This document shows, in pieces, positions 51,087 to 59,150 of a stretch of 61,467 nucleotides of DNA (the first letter of the stretch is position 1; each line of letters starts with the position of its first letter). The notes beneath the pieces are model-generated. The model had not been told where the DNA came from and did not search any database. It saw nothing but the letters and a program-made list of their open reading frames with translations. Both the position numbers and the translations under genes were made by a program. The DNA is from Enteractinococcus helveticum (GTDB lineage Bacteria > Actinomycetota > Actinomycetes > Actinomycetales > Micrococcaceae): positions 1 through 61,467 of the forward strand of contig NZ_DYXC01000030.1 of NCBI RefSeq assembly GCF_020742345.1, read 5' to 3'.

Positions 51087-51290
51087 CTAGATCAATCCGC
51101 TGCCGAGCAGAAAGATCGCCACTCCGTGTGCCAGTGCCGCTGTGGTCACACCGCGTCGCATGCGCAAAAATGCACAGATGAGACCTTCCCACAGTGTAAA
51201 CGCTAAGAGTGGCCACCCGACCTCGGTCATGGTGGTTGCCAGACTATAGGCTGCCATAACGGGGTCGACGGCGGTGCGGCTTGTGACCAT
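51087..51290 (-). CDS. Possible small membrane protein
   Basis: A 67-residue reading frame with two hydrophobic segments (about residues 12-36 and 46-66) separated by RMRRG. The pattern WEGLICAFLRMRRG...AALAHGVAIFLLG loosely resembles the end of a CPBP-type protease, so it may be a remnant, but this is weak. There is no good ribosome-binding site; an internal ATG at residue 12 is an alternative start. If it is not a gene, the 350 bp between the TrpF-like gene and rpsA hold only the rpsA terminator. Confidence 0.4.
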   Translation of the reverse strand: MVTSRTAVDPVMAAYSLATTMTEVGWPLLAFTLWEGLICAFLRMRRGVTTAALAHGVAIFLLGSGLI

Positions 51291-51357
51291 GTGGGCCTAC
51301 GTCGTGTCGGTGTGAGTGGGTGAAAGTGATCTCAGATGGTGACGTGTTGTGATGTCA

Positions 51358-51397
51358 TACGAAAAGCCGCCACTCAAGTGAGTGACGGCCTTTCGTA
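51358..51397 (-). terminator. Terminator of rpsA
   Basis: The stem has three paired parts, TACGAAA/TTTCGTA, GCCG/CGGC and CACTC/GAGTG, with small bulges and an AAGT loop. It starts 28 bp after the rpsA stop. Confidence 0.8.
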
Positions 51398-51424
51398 CGT
51401 GGTCTGCCCTAGTGGGCTGACGGG

Positions 51425-52891
51425 TTAGTTACCAGTCAATTTTTCACGCAGTGCGGCAAGGGCTTCGTCAGAAGCCAGGGTGCCGGAGTCATCGACGTGG
51501 GTGTCTTCGTCTTCAGAAGAGTACGAAGCTGCACCGGTCTCGGCTGGGCTGGCGGTAGCGGCTTCTGCTGCTTCGGCCTGGTGACGGGAAACCTGTTCCT
51601 TGTGTGCTTCCCAGCGAGCCTGAGCGTCAGCGTATTGCTGTTCCCAAGCGGCGCGTTCTGCTTCGAAGCCTTCCATCCATTCGTTGGATTCAGGATCGAA
51701 GCCCTCTGGGTATTTGTAGTTGCCGTCTTCGTCGTAGTCGGCAGCCATACCGTAAAGGGCTGGGTCGAAGTCGGTACCCTGTGGGTCCACACCTTCGTTG
51801 GCCTGTTTGAGCGACAGGGAGATACGACGACGATCGAGATCGATGTCGATAACCTTGACATACAGGATTTCGTTGACCGAAACGACCTGTTCTGCGGTGT
51901 CGATGTGGCGGTTGGCCAGCTCGGAGATGTGAACCAGGCCTTCGATGCCGTCTTCGACGCGAACGAATGCACCGAATGGAACCAGTTTGGTGACCTTGCC
52001 CGGTACGATCTGTCCCAGAGCGTGGGTGCGGGCGAAGACCTGCCATGGATCTTCCTGAGTGGCTTTCAGCGACAGGGAGACGCGTTCGCGATCCATATCG
52101 ACGTCCAGGACCTCTACAGTGACTTCCTGACCAACTTCGACAACCTCTGATGGGTGGTCGATGTGTTTCCAGGACAGTTCGGAAACGTGTACCAGACCGT
52201 CGACGCCGCCCAGGTCGACGAACGCACCGAAGTTGACGATCGATGAGACGACGCCGGTACGAACCTGACCTTTCTGCAGAGCCTGCAGGAAGTTTGAGCG
52301 GGTTTCGGACTGCGTCTGTTCCAGCCATGCGCGGCGGGACAGCACAACGTTGTTGCGGTTCTTATCAAGTTCGATGATCTTGGCTTCGAGTTCCTGACCG
52401 ACGTATGGTGCCAGGTCGCGAACACGACGCATTTCAACCAGCGATGCTGGCAGGAAGCCGCGTAAGCCGATGTCGAGGATGAGACCACCCTTGACAACTT
52501 CGATGACGGTACCGGTGACAACACCGTCTTCTTCCTTGATCTTTTCGATGTCGCCCCAAGCGCGCTCGTACTGAGCGCGTTTCTTGGAAAGGATCAGGCG
52601 ACCTTCTTTATCTTCTTTGGTAAGAACCAATGCTTCAACGGAATCGCCAACTTCGACGACGTCATCAGGATCGACGTCGTTTTTGATTGACAGTTCACGT
52701 GAAGGAATGACACCTTCGGTCTTATAGCCGATGTCGAGCAGTACTTCGTCTCGGTCGACCTTGACGACGGTGCCAGCCACCAGATCGCCATCGTTGAAGT
52801 ATTTGATGGTTTCATCAACTGCGGCCATGAATTCTTCAGCCGAGCCGATGTCGTTCACAGCGACCTGCGGGGCGTTGCTAGTAGTGGTCAT
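51425..52891 (-). CDS. rpsA: 30S ribosomal protein S1
   Basis: A 488-residue RNA-binding protein that aids translation initiation on structured messages. Four S1 domains are visible, at about residues 37-105, 123-190, 208-278 and 295-365, with repeated GxVxxxxxFGAFVxL patterns in the last two. A long, acidic and Gln/Ala/Ser-rich C-terminal tail follows, as in other actinobacteria. The ATG at 52891 begins MTTTSNAPQVAVNDIG; the frame further upstream is not protein-like. A consensus -35 lies at 53019. Confidence 0.96.
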   Translation of the reverse strand: MTTTSNAPQVAVNDIGSAEEFMAAVDETIKYFNDGDLVAGTVVKVDRDEVLLDIGYKTEGVIPSRELSIKNDVDPDDVVEVGDSVEALVLTKEDKEGRLILSKKRAQYERAWGDIEKIKEEDGVVTGTVIEVVKGGLILDIGLRGFLPASLVEMRRVRDLAPYVGQELEAKIIELDKNRNNVVLSRRAWLEQTQSETRSNFLQALQKGQVRTGVVSSIVNFGAFVDLGGVDGLVHVSELSWKHIDHPSEVVEVGQEVTVEVLDVDMDRERVSLSLKATQEDPWQVFARTHALGQIVPGKVTKLVPFGAFVRVEDGIEGLVHISELANRHIDTAEQVVSVNEILYVKVIDIDLDRRRISLSLKQANEGVDPQGTDFDPALYGMAADYDEDGNYKYPEGFDPESNEWMEGFEAERAAWEQQYADAQARWEAHKEQVSRHQAEAAEAATASPAETGAASYSSEDEDTHVDDSGTLASDEALAALREKLTGN

Positions 52892-52995
52892 GTAGTAGGG
52901 ACTCCGATATGGATTAATATGGTTGATAAACTTACGAGTTTTATGACATGGCCTGTGACCAGTCACAACAGTTTTTGCCAAAAATTAGGCAACGT

Positions 52996-53024
52996 TTAAT
53001 ATAGTACGGTATCCGTCCTGTCAA
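52996..53024 (-). promoter_or_regulatory. rpsA promoter
   Basis: On the minus strand a perfect -35 TTGACA (53019-53024) is separated by 17 bp from TATTAA (52996-53001). The leader to the rpsA ATG would be about 100 nt. Confidence 0.7.
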
Positions 53025-53126
53025 AATCAACGTAAGACCCGCGCTGTTGTTGATGAGTTGTGAAATTTCGGTTCGTATTTTGACCTCGAGCTGACATCGA
53101 AGTGAACAGGATGTTACCGCTGGAGC

Positions 53127-55934
53127 TTAGTGAGCGGCTTCATGCCACGAGTAGCCCTTGCCGATCTGGACGTCGAGCGGGACTTTTAGGGTGGCCGCCG
53201 AGGACATCTCTTCAACCAGTATGGCTTCAGCTGCCTCGATCTCCGAATCCACAACTTCCAGGATCAATTCGTCGTGCACCTGCAGGATCATGCGGGAGTT
53301 GAGCGCTTCTTTTTCCAAACGTGCCTGCACGCCAAGCATTGCGACCTTGATCAGGTCGGCTGCTGACCCCTGGATGGGTGCGTTGAGGGCAGCTCGCTCG
53401 GCCATTTCTCGCAGCTGGCGGTTGTCGGATTGTAGATCAGGCAGGTATCGACGTCGTCCCAGCATGGTTTGGGTATAGCCATCCTTGCGCGCCTGGCGAA
53501 CGACGTTCCGCAGGTAGCGCTGGACATCGCCGAACCGGTCAAAGTAGCTGCTCATCAGTTCGCGGGCTTCATCCACCGAGATGCGCAGCTGACGGGACAG
53601 TCCGAATGAGCTCAGCCCGTAGGCCAGACCGTAAGACATGGCCTTGACTTTGTCGCGCATTGAGTTGGTGACGTCCTCGGGTGCGACTTCGAAGACCTGG
53701 GAGCCGACGAAGCGGTGCAGGTCTTCGCCGTCCTGATAGGCCTGGATGAGGCCTTCGTCTCCGGACATATGTGCCATGATGCGCATTTCAATCTGCGAGT
53801 AGTCGGCGGTGAGCAGGGTGGTGCGCTCATTGACGTGCGGGTTGGACCCGGCAACGAATATATCGCGAATCTGGCGGCCGGCAGGTGTACGTACCGGGAT
53901 GTTTTGCAGGTTGGGGTTTAGCGAGGATAATCGGCCGGTGGCTGCAGCGGTTTGGGAGAACCGGGTGTGGATGCGGCCGTCGTCGGCAATGGAGTCCAGC
54001 AGGCCTTGGACGGTCTGACGCAGTTTGGTTGCATCACGATAGGACATCAAATTGTGCAAGAACGGGTGATCGGTTTTTTCTAATAGGTCGGCCAGGGAGT
54101 CTGCGTCGGTGGAATATCCGGTCTTGGTTTTGCGGGTCTTGGGCATGTCCAGGGTCTCGAACAGCACGACTTGGAGCTGTTTTGGTGAGGCCAGATTGAC
54201 TTCCTGTCCTCCGATGGAGGCAAAAGCGGACTGCTGGGCCTGATTGACTTCATTCGTGAAGCCTTCCAGCAGCGAGTCGAGGCGTTGACGGTCGATGCCG
54301 ATACCGGTGAGTTCCATCTTGGCCAACACGACCGACAGTGGGATTTCCAAATCGTGCAGCAGTGATTCGGCGTTACGCTGGGCTAATTGGACGTCCATCG
54401 ACTCGTTGAGGCGGTGGATCATCCAGGCGTTGCGGGCGTATTGGGCTAAGAGTTTGGCATTGGCATCGTCGTCGAGGCCTTCGATAGTCAGTTGCCCCTG
54501 GTTGCTGGTGGCGCTGACGGCTTCCAGACGCGTGTTCAGGTAGGTTTGGACGAGGTCTGCCAGCTCGTAGCCGCGGCGATCGGGCTGCAGGATGTACCCC
54601 GATAGTAGGACGTCGTCGGTGACGTTGACGATGGAGGTGTTGACATCGGGGCGGGCCGGCAGCGGTGTGAACTCCGGTGCGGTGGCCAGGGCTTTGAGCA
54701 TGGCTTTCAGGTCGTAGACGACCTTGGCGTAGTGGTCATTGGCCAAGAAATCGGCGACGGCGGCTCCCAGTTGACTACTTGCGGTGTCCAGGTCGATGAC
54801 TGCGGTGGCTTGGGCGGTGGCGAAGCTGAAGGCACGGATCTGGCCGTAGTCGCCCGGGGCGGGGATTTTGCGTCGCGTCACGGTTGCCGGTGGGTTGATG
54901 TGACTGAACACGGCGATGGGTTCGTTGACGTCGGTTAAGAATGCGGCGAAGGCTTCCGTGGTGTCGATGACCGTGGGTTCGGGCATATCGTGGTCGTCGT
55001 CAGCGGCGTCGTCGGCATTGCCCAATTGTTTTTCGAATGTGGTGAACACGCGATCACGGATCGTGTTGAATTCCAGGGCATCGAAGAGTTCCGCGACCAG
55101 GTTGCGGTCTGGGTTGCCCATTTCGGTGTCGTCGAGCTCGATGGGTAATTCCATATTGGTGACCAGGGCGTTGAGCTGGCGGTTACGTTTGACGTCGTCG
55201 AGGTGCTCGCGCAGGGCCTCGCCCTTTTTTCCACCGATTTGGTCAATATTTTCCAAAATACTCTGCAGGCTGCCATATTTTTTGAGCCAGCGGGCCGCGA
55301 AACCGGGGCCTACGCCGGGGACACCGGGCAGGTTGTCGGCGGTTTCGCCCACCAGGGCGGCCAGTTCTGGATACTGCTTGGGGGACACGCCGTAACGTTC
55401 TTCGATTGCCGCGGCGTCGAAGGGTGGCAGTTCCGAGACCCCGCGCATCGGGTACAAGACGGTGATGTTGTCATCAATGAGCTGGAAGGTGTCCCGGTCG
55501 CCGGAGACGACGCGGGCGGTCCAACCTTGGGCTGCGGCCTGGGTGGCCATGGTGGCGACTATGTCGTCTGCTTCGAAACCATCAACTTCGATGCACGGGA
55601 TGTTCAGGGCGGCCATGACCTGTTTGGTCAAATCGATTTGTCCGTGGAATTCGTCGGGGGTTTTGTCGCGGCCGGCTTTGTATTCGGCGTACTGTTCGGC
55701 ACGGAAGGTTGGGACTTCGGTGTCGAAGGCCACGGCGATGTGGGTGGGTTGTTGTTCCCGGATCATGGCCAGCAGCATGGAGAGGAAACCGTAGACGGCG
55801 TTGGTGTGTTGGCCGGTTTTGGTTTGGAAGTTCTCGGCGGGAAGCGCGAAGAATGCGCGGTAGGCCATGGAGTGGCCATCGATGACCATCAGGCGGTTGG
55901 AATTCGTCGAAGCAGAGTTATTGGTAGCAGTCAC
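53127..55934 (-). CDS. polA: DNA polymerase I
   Basis: A 935-residue repair and Okazaki-fragment polymerase. The N-terminal 5'-nuclease domain (about residues 14-300) starts with MVIDGHSMAYRAFFALP. The middle proofreading-type domain lacks the acidic DxE residues and is probably inactive, as usual in actinobacteria. The polymerase domain carries LTADYSQIEMRI, YGLAYGLSSFGLSRQL and LQVHDELILEV. The GTG at 55934 avoids overlap with mnhG; TACACT ends 7 nt before it, indicating a leaderless message. Confidence 0.95.
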   Translation of the reverse strand: MTATNNSASTNSNRLMVIDGHSMAYRAFFALPAENFQTKTGQHTNAVYGFLSMLLAMIREQQPTHIAVAFDTEVPTFRAEQYAEYKAGRDKTPDEFHGQIDLTKQVMAALNIPCIEVDGFEADDIVATMATQAAAQGWTARVVSGDRDTFQLIDDNITVLYPMRGVSELPPFDAAAIEERYGVSPKQYPELAALVGETADNLPGVPGVGPGFAARWLKKYGSLQSILENIDQIGGKKGEALREHLDDVKRNRQLNALVTNMELPIELDDTEMGNPDRNLVAELFDALEFNTIRDRVFTTFEKQLGNADDAADDDHDMPEPTVIDTTEAFAAFLTDVNEPIAVFSHINPPATVTRRKIPAPGDYGQIRAFSFATAQATAVIDLDTASSQLGAAVADFLANDHYAKVVYDLKAMLKALATAPEFTPLPARPDVNTSIVNVTDDVLLSGYILQPDRRGYELADLVQTYLNTRLEAVSATSNQGQLTIEGLDDDANAKLLAQYARNAWMIHRLNESMDVQLAQRNAESLLHDLEIPLSVVLAKMELTGIGIDRQRLDSLLEGFTNEVNQAQQSAFASIGGQEVNLASPKQLQVVLFETLDMPKTRKTKTGYSTDADSLADLLEKTDHPFLHNLMSYRDATKLRQTVQGLLDSIADDGRIHTRFSQTAAATGRLSSLNPNLQNIPVRTPAGRQIRDIFVAGSNPHVNERTTLLTADYSQIEMRIMAHMSGDEGLIQAYQDGEDLHRFVGSQVFEVAPEDVTNSMRDKVKAMSYGLAYGLSSFGLSRQLRISVDEARELMSSYFDRFGDVQRYLRNVVRQARKDGYTQTMLGRRRYLPDLQSDNRQLREMAERAALNAPIQGSAADLIKVAMLGVQARLEKEALNSRMILQVHDELILEVVDSEIEAAEAILVEEMSSAATLKVPLDVQIGKGYSWHEAAH

Positions 55935-55941
55935 GGTATCT

Positions 55942-55947
55942 AGTGTA
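55942..55947 (-). promoter_or_regulatory. Predicted -10 of a leaderless polA promoter
   Basis: On the minus strand TACACT is followed by 7 nt and the GTG at 55934, with no ribosome-binding site between. Confidence 0.5.
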
Positions 55948-56001
55948 ACGAGCCGCTGGCCTGGTGGCGGGTTGTTCTCCACAGTTGTGCCGCAGGCGGC
56001 A

Positions 56002-56442
56002 TTATGATGCGCCCAGTACCGTGTCGTCGTCGGTGGAATCTGGGTGTGCGTCGTCGTTGGGGTCTTGGAGTGGGACGTCATGATCGGGTTGCGCGGTTTC
56101 CGACGGGTCGGTCTGGTCTTCGGCCAGGTGATCGAAGTATCCGGGCTGCATTGTGGAACCGGTCAGATAGGCGGATCGGGCGATGGCCATGGTGCCGATG
56201 GATGAGGTGGCCAATTGGAGGAACAGGATAATGAGCAGTTTGATGAAGTTCGGCCAGGACGGCGTCATAAGAAATACTCCGATGATGACCAGGCAGATGC
56301 CCAGCCCGGCGGCGGTGCCGACCGCGGAGATACGGGTGTAGACGTCGCGGAATTTGAATAGGCCGATGGCGGCCCCGGCGAAAACTAGTACGCCCAGCAG
56401 GATGCTGGCGTTGGCGCTGAACTCGAGGATGACCGGTTGCAT
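56002..56442 (-). CDS. mnhG: Mrp Na+/H+ antiporter subunit G
   Basis: A 146-residue subunit of the multi-protein Mrp antiporter. Three membrane helices occupy the first 95 residues, with the family stretch FKFRDVYTRISAVGTAAGLG between helices 1 and 2. The C-terminal 45 residues are very acidic and Pro/Asp-rich. It is the last gene of the mnh operon and overlaps mnhF by one base. Confidence 0.92.
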   Translation of the reverse strand: MQPVILEFSANASILLGVLVFAGAAIGLFKFRDVYTRISAVGTAAGLGICLVIIGVFLMTPSWPNFIKLLIILFLQLATSSIGTMAIARSAYLTGSTMQPGYFDHLAEDQTDPSETAQPDHDVPLQDPNDDAHPDSTDDDTVLGAS

Positions 56443-56711
56443 TAGCGGCGCCCCCTGGTGAGTGCGCGTGCCAGGGATACCGCGGAGAGGAAGCCGACCA
56501 CGGATGCGACCAGGATCAGGTCAAAGAAGAAGTCCCCGGCCAGGATGACGCCGAGGATGGCCAGGATGCCGGTGAATGAAAACATTAGGAGGTCGGCGGC
56601 GATGGCGCGGTTGGCGTCGGTGGTGGCGCTGATCATGCGGTAGGCCACCGCGATCATGCAGGCGGCCAGCACAACCAGTCCGGTCAGCAGGCCAAAGGTG
56701 ACGGCAGTCAT
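56442..56711 (-). CDS. mnhF: Mrp Na+/H+ antiporter subunit F
   Basis: An 89-residue protein with three hydrophobic helices, as expected for MnhF/MrpF. The middle helix contains the family-typical ANRAIAADLLMFSFTGILAIL region with its conserved Asp. It overlaps mnhE by 4 bp. Confidence 0.9.
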   Translation of the reverse strand: MTAVTFGLLTGLVVLAACMIAVAYRMISATTDANRAIAADLLMFSFTGILAILGVILAGDFFFDLILVASVVGFLSAVSLARALTRGRR

Positions 56712-57115
56712 GTGGTGGCCCTCCCGGGGTGGTGGCGGTTGGTTTGGTCGACGGTGTGCGGGTCAAAGCCTGTTCGGCGCATGGCGGCCAGGATGTGGTT
56801 TTGCATGTCCAGTGAGCCTTCGGCCACGGCTGCGGGGTCGCCGTCGTAGAGGGAGTGGACGTAGATCCAGCGTACGCCGTCGTCGTCAATTTCGGTGCCC
56901 AGGGTGAGGGTACCGGGCGTGATGGTGATGAACGCCGAGAGCATGGTGATTTCGGCGTCGGTGCGGCAGTCGGTGCGCACGCGTGCGATGCCGGGGTGGG
57001 CGTTGACGCCGGGGGTGATCAGGTCGTGGAGGACGGCCCAGGACGAGGCGATGATCTGGCCGATGAACCAGATGATCAACCAAATCCAGCGGGGCAGCCA
57101 GGTGAGTGTTTTCAT
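56708..57115 (-). CDS. mnhE: Mrp Na+/H+ antiporter subunit E
   Basis: A 135-residue subunit. An N-terminal membrane helix (about 8-28) is followed by the cytoplasmic domain with ITPGTLTLGTEIDDDGVRWIYVHSL, the typical MnhE signature. It is shorter than many MnhE proteins, with only one clear helix at the N-terminus. ATGA overlaps on both sides indicate coupled translation. Confidence 0.9.
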   Translation of the reverse strand: MKTLTWLPRWIWLIIWFIGQIIASSWAVLHDLITPGVNAHPGIARVRTDCRTDAEITMLSAFITITPGTLTLGTEIDDDGVRWIYVHSLYDGDPAAVAEGSLDMQNHILAAMRRTGFDPHTVDQTNRHHPGRATT

Positions 57116-58761
57116 CGGGTGAGCACCGCCTGAATGTAGTCGGTGGTGTCCAGGAGGCCTTCGGCGGCGATGCCGGAGAGCGTCAGCAGGAACTGGGCGC
57201 CCAGGCCAAAGGCGACGGTGATGGCGGCTAGGATGACCGACGGTGCGGCCAGCGCGAAGTTGATGCGCCGACGCGGCAGGGTGGTGTCATCGGATTCGAG
57301 GATGGTTTGGACTCCGGTGAGCGTGGTGACCTGGGCGTGGGTGGCCTCGGTGGCCAGTTCGGGAGTGTAGGAGGCCTCTTGGGCGTAGGGGTCGCGGGTG
57401 GCCGAGGTGATGATTGTTCCGGATTTGGTGGCCGGGCCGCCTGAACCCTTTTCCCAGAACATGCCGGTCCAGATTTTCAACATGGACATCAGGGTGATCA
57501 GTGAGACGAACAGCATGACGACGACGGCGGCGATCTCGCCGGCCTCCACGGCACCGACGATGAGCATGAATTTGGCGGCGAAACCGGAGAAGGGCGGAAT
57601 CCCGGCCAGCGAGAGCGCAGCGATCATAAATGTCACGGCGACGATCGGTTCGGTGCGCGAGATGCCGCCCAGGGCGCCGATGACGCCGGTGCCGTAGCGG
57701 ACTTCTACTGCCCCGGTGGACAGGAAGAGGGACGCTTTGACGATCATGTGGTGGAGCAGGTAGAAGATGCCGGCGGTCAGGCCCAGTTCGGTAAATAGGG
57801 CCACACCCAGCAGGATGTACCCGATCTGGGAGACCATGTGGAAGGCCAGAATGGTGCGGGTGGTCTTCTCCCCTACTGCCCCAAAGACCCCGATGAGCAT
57901 GGTGAGGCTAAATAGCACCACACCGATCCACAGGAACCGGGTGTCGCCGTTGTAGACGACCGCGTAAATCCGGTAGATCGCGTAGATCGCGACCTTGGTG
58001 TGTAGCCCGGAAAATAGTGCGGTGATTGCCGGGGAGGTGCCCGGGTAGGCGCGAGCCAGCCAGCCGTGGACGGGGACGACGGAGGCTTTGATGGACAGCG
58101 CGAAGATGCTCACCGCCCCGGCGATGGCCACGGTCGGGTCGTGTTGGGCTTGTTCGGCGAGCACTGCGATATTGACGGATCCGGCTGTGCCGTAGAGGAA
58201 CCCGACCCCGATCATGTACAGGGTCGAGGTGAACAGGTTCATGGTCACATATAGCCGGGCGCCGTGGACGCGGCGCAGCGGGAGTTTGCGGTTGGCGCTG
58301 AGTACGTAGAGCCCGTAACTGGGCAGCAGCATGACTTCTAAGAATACGAACAGGTTGAAGAGGTCGGCGGTGAGCAGTGCCCCGTTGACGCCGGTGGTCA
58401 AAATCAGCACCAGCGGTGCGAAGTAGCGGGAGTTCGCCGCCCGGGAGGCCTGGGCGAACCAGATGGACACGACGGTTAGGATCAGGGTCACCGATAGCAT
58501 CAGCGCGGTGAACATATCGGCGGCAAAGGGAATCGCAATACCCGGTGGCCAGTGTCCCACCTGGTGGGCGATAGCACCGCCGTCGTTGGACCAGAAGTAG
58601 TATACGAGGCTGAACGCGGCGGCCAGCATGGTCAGCATCGTGGTGAAATTGACCACGGCGTGCAAGCGAAGCCGGTGCCCACTGATCACGAGCAGACCGG
58701 CCACCAGTAGGGGTAGGCCGACGAATAAGGGTAACAGGGCGCCGATGAGCTCCGGGGTCAT
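57112..58761 (-). CDS. mnhD: Mrp Na+/H+ antiporter subunit D
   Basis: A 549-residue membrane protein related to respiratory complex I subunit NuoN/M. About 14 helices are predicted; the SYGLYVLSANR, ALSIKASVVPVHGWLARAYPGTSP and HMIVKASLFLSTGAVEV segments contain the key Lys and His residues for proton movement. A charged loop near residues 440-490 (rich in Thr and Glu) is unusual in length. It is part of the overlapping mnh operon. Confidence 0.94.
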   Translation of the reverse strand: MTPELIGALLPLFVGLPLLVAGLLVISGHRLRLHAVVNFTTMLTMLAAAFSLVYYFWSNDGGAIAHQVGHWPPGIAIPFAADMFTALMLSVTLILTVVSIWFAQASRAANSRYFAPLVLILTTGVNGALLTADLFNLFVFLEVMLLPSYGLYVLSANRKLPLRRVHGARLYVTMNLFTSTLYMIGVGFLYGTAGSVNIAVLAEQAQHDPTVAIAGAVSIFALSIKASVVPVHGWLARAYPGTSPAITALFSGLHTKVAIYAIYRIYAVVYNGDTRFLWIGVVLFSLTMLIGVFGAVGEKTTRTILAFHMVSQIGYILLGVALFTELGLTAGIFYLLHHMIVKASLFLSTGAVEVRYGTGVIGALGGISRTEPIVAVTFMIAALSLAGIPPFSGFAAKFMLIVGAVEAGEIAAVVVMLFVSLITLMSMLKIWTGMFWEKGSGGPATKSGTIITSATRDPYAQEASYTPELATEATHAQVTTLTGVQTILESDDTTLPRRRINFALAAPSVILAAITVAFGLGAQFLLTLSGIAAEGLLDTTDYIQAVLTR

Positions 58762-59150
58762 GTTCGCTCCTGTGGCTGGGTGTTGCGTGGGGTGCGCCGC
58801 ACGCCGTCGGAGGCTGATTCGGCGGCGACGTCGAGTTCTTCGACTTTCTGAGCGGTGTCGTCGGTTTTGTCACCGGTTACGGCGAGTACGAGCATGAACA
58901 CGGTGATCGAAAACGCGATGACAATGGCGGTCAGGACGAAGGCTTGTGGCAGTGGGTCGGCCATCATCGACGGGTCGGCTGAGGGGTGGAAGGCTTCGGT
59001 GCGGCGGTCGGTGCCACCGGCGGCAAATAGGATGAGGTTGCCTGCGTGGCCCAGCAGTACGAATCCCAGGATGATGCGCAGCATTTCGCGTTTGGTAAAC
59101 AGGTAGACGGCGCCGGCGGTCAGGATGGCAACGGTGAGGGCTAGGGTCAT
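58758..59150 (-). CDS. mnhC: Mrp Na+/H+ antiporter subunit C
   Basis: A 130-residue subunit resembling complex I NuoK. Three helices are visible with the conserved LGFVLLGHAGNLILF segment in the second and DPLPQAFVLTAIVIAFSITVF in the third. A charged tail of about 35 residues follows. It overlaps mnhD and the mnhA gene by 4 bp each. Confidence 0.94.
   Translation of the reverse strand: MTLALTVAILTAGAVYLFTKREMLRIILGFVLLGHAGNLILFAAGGTDRRTEAFHPSADPSMMADPLPQAFVLTAIVIAFSITVFMLVLAVTGDKTDDTAQKVEELDVAAESASDGVRRTPRNTQPQERT

Noticed and set aside
55203..55943. A 246-codon plus-strand frame opposite polA
   Set aside because: It is antisense to the conserved nuclease domain of PolA and Gly/Val-rich without motifs.
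55935..56081. An N-terminal extension of polA overlapping mnhG
   Set aside because: It adds Thr/Pro/His-rich residues not seen in PolA, and the GTG at 55934 has a well-placed -10.
57908..58873. A 321-codon minus-strand frame inside mnhD
   Set aside because: It is a different reading frame of mnhD giving an Arg/Pro/His-rich, non-membrane product.
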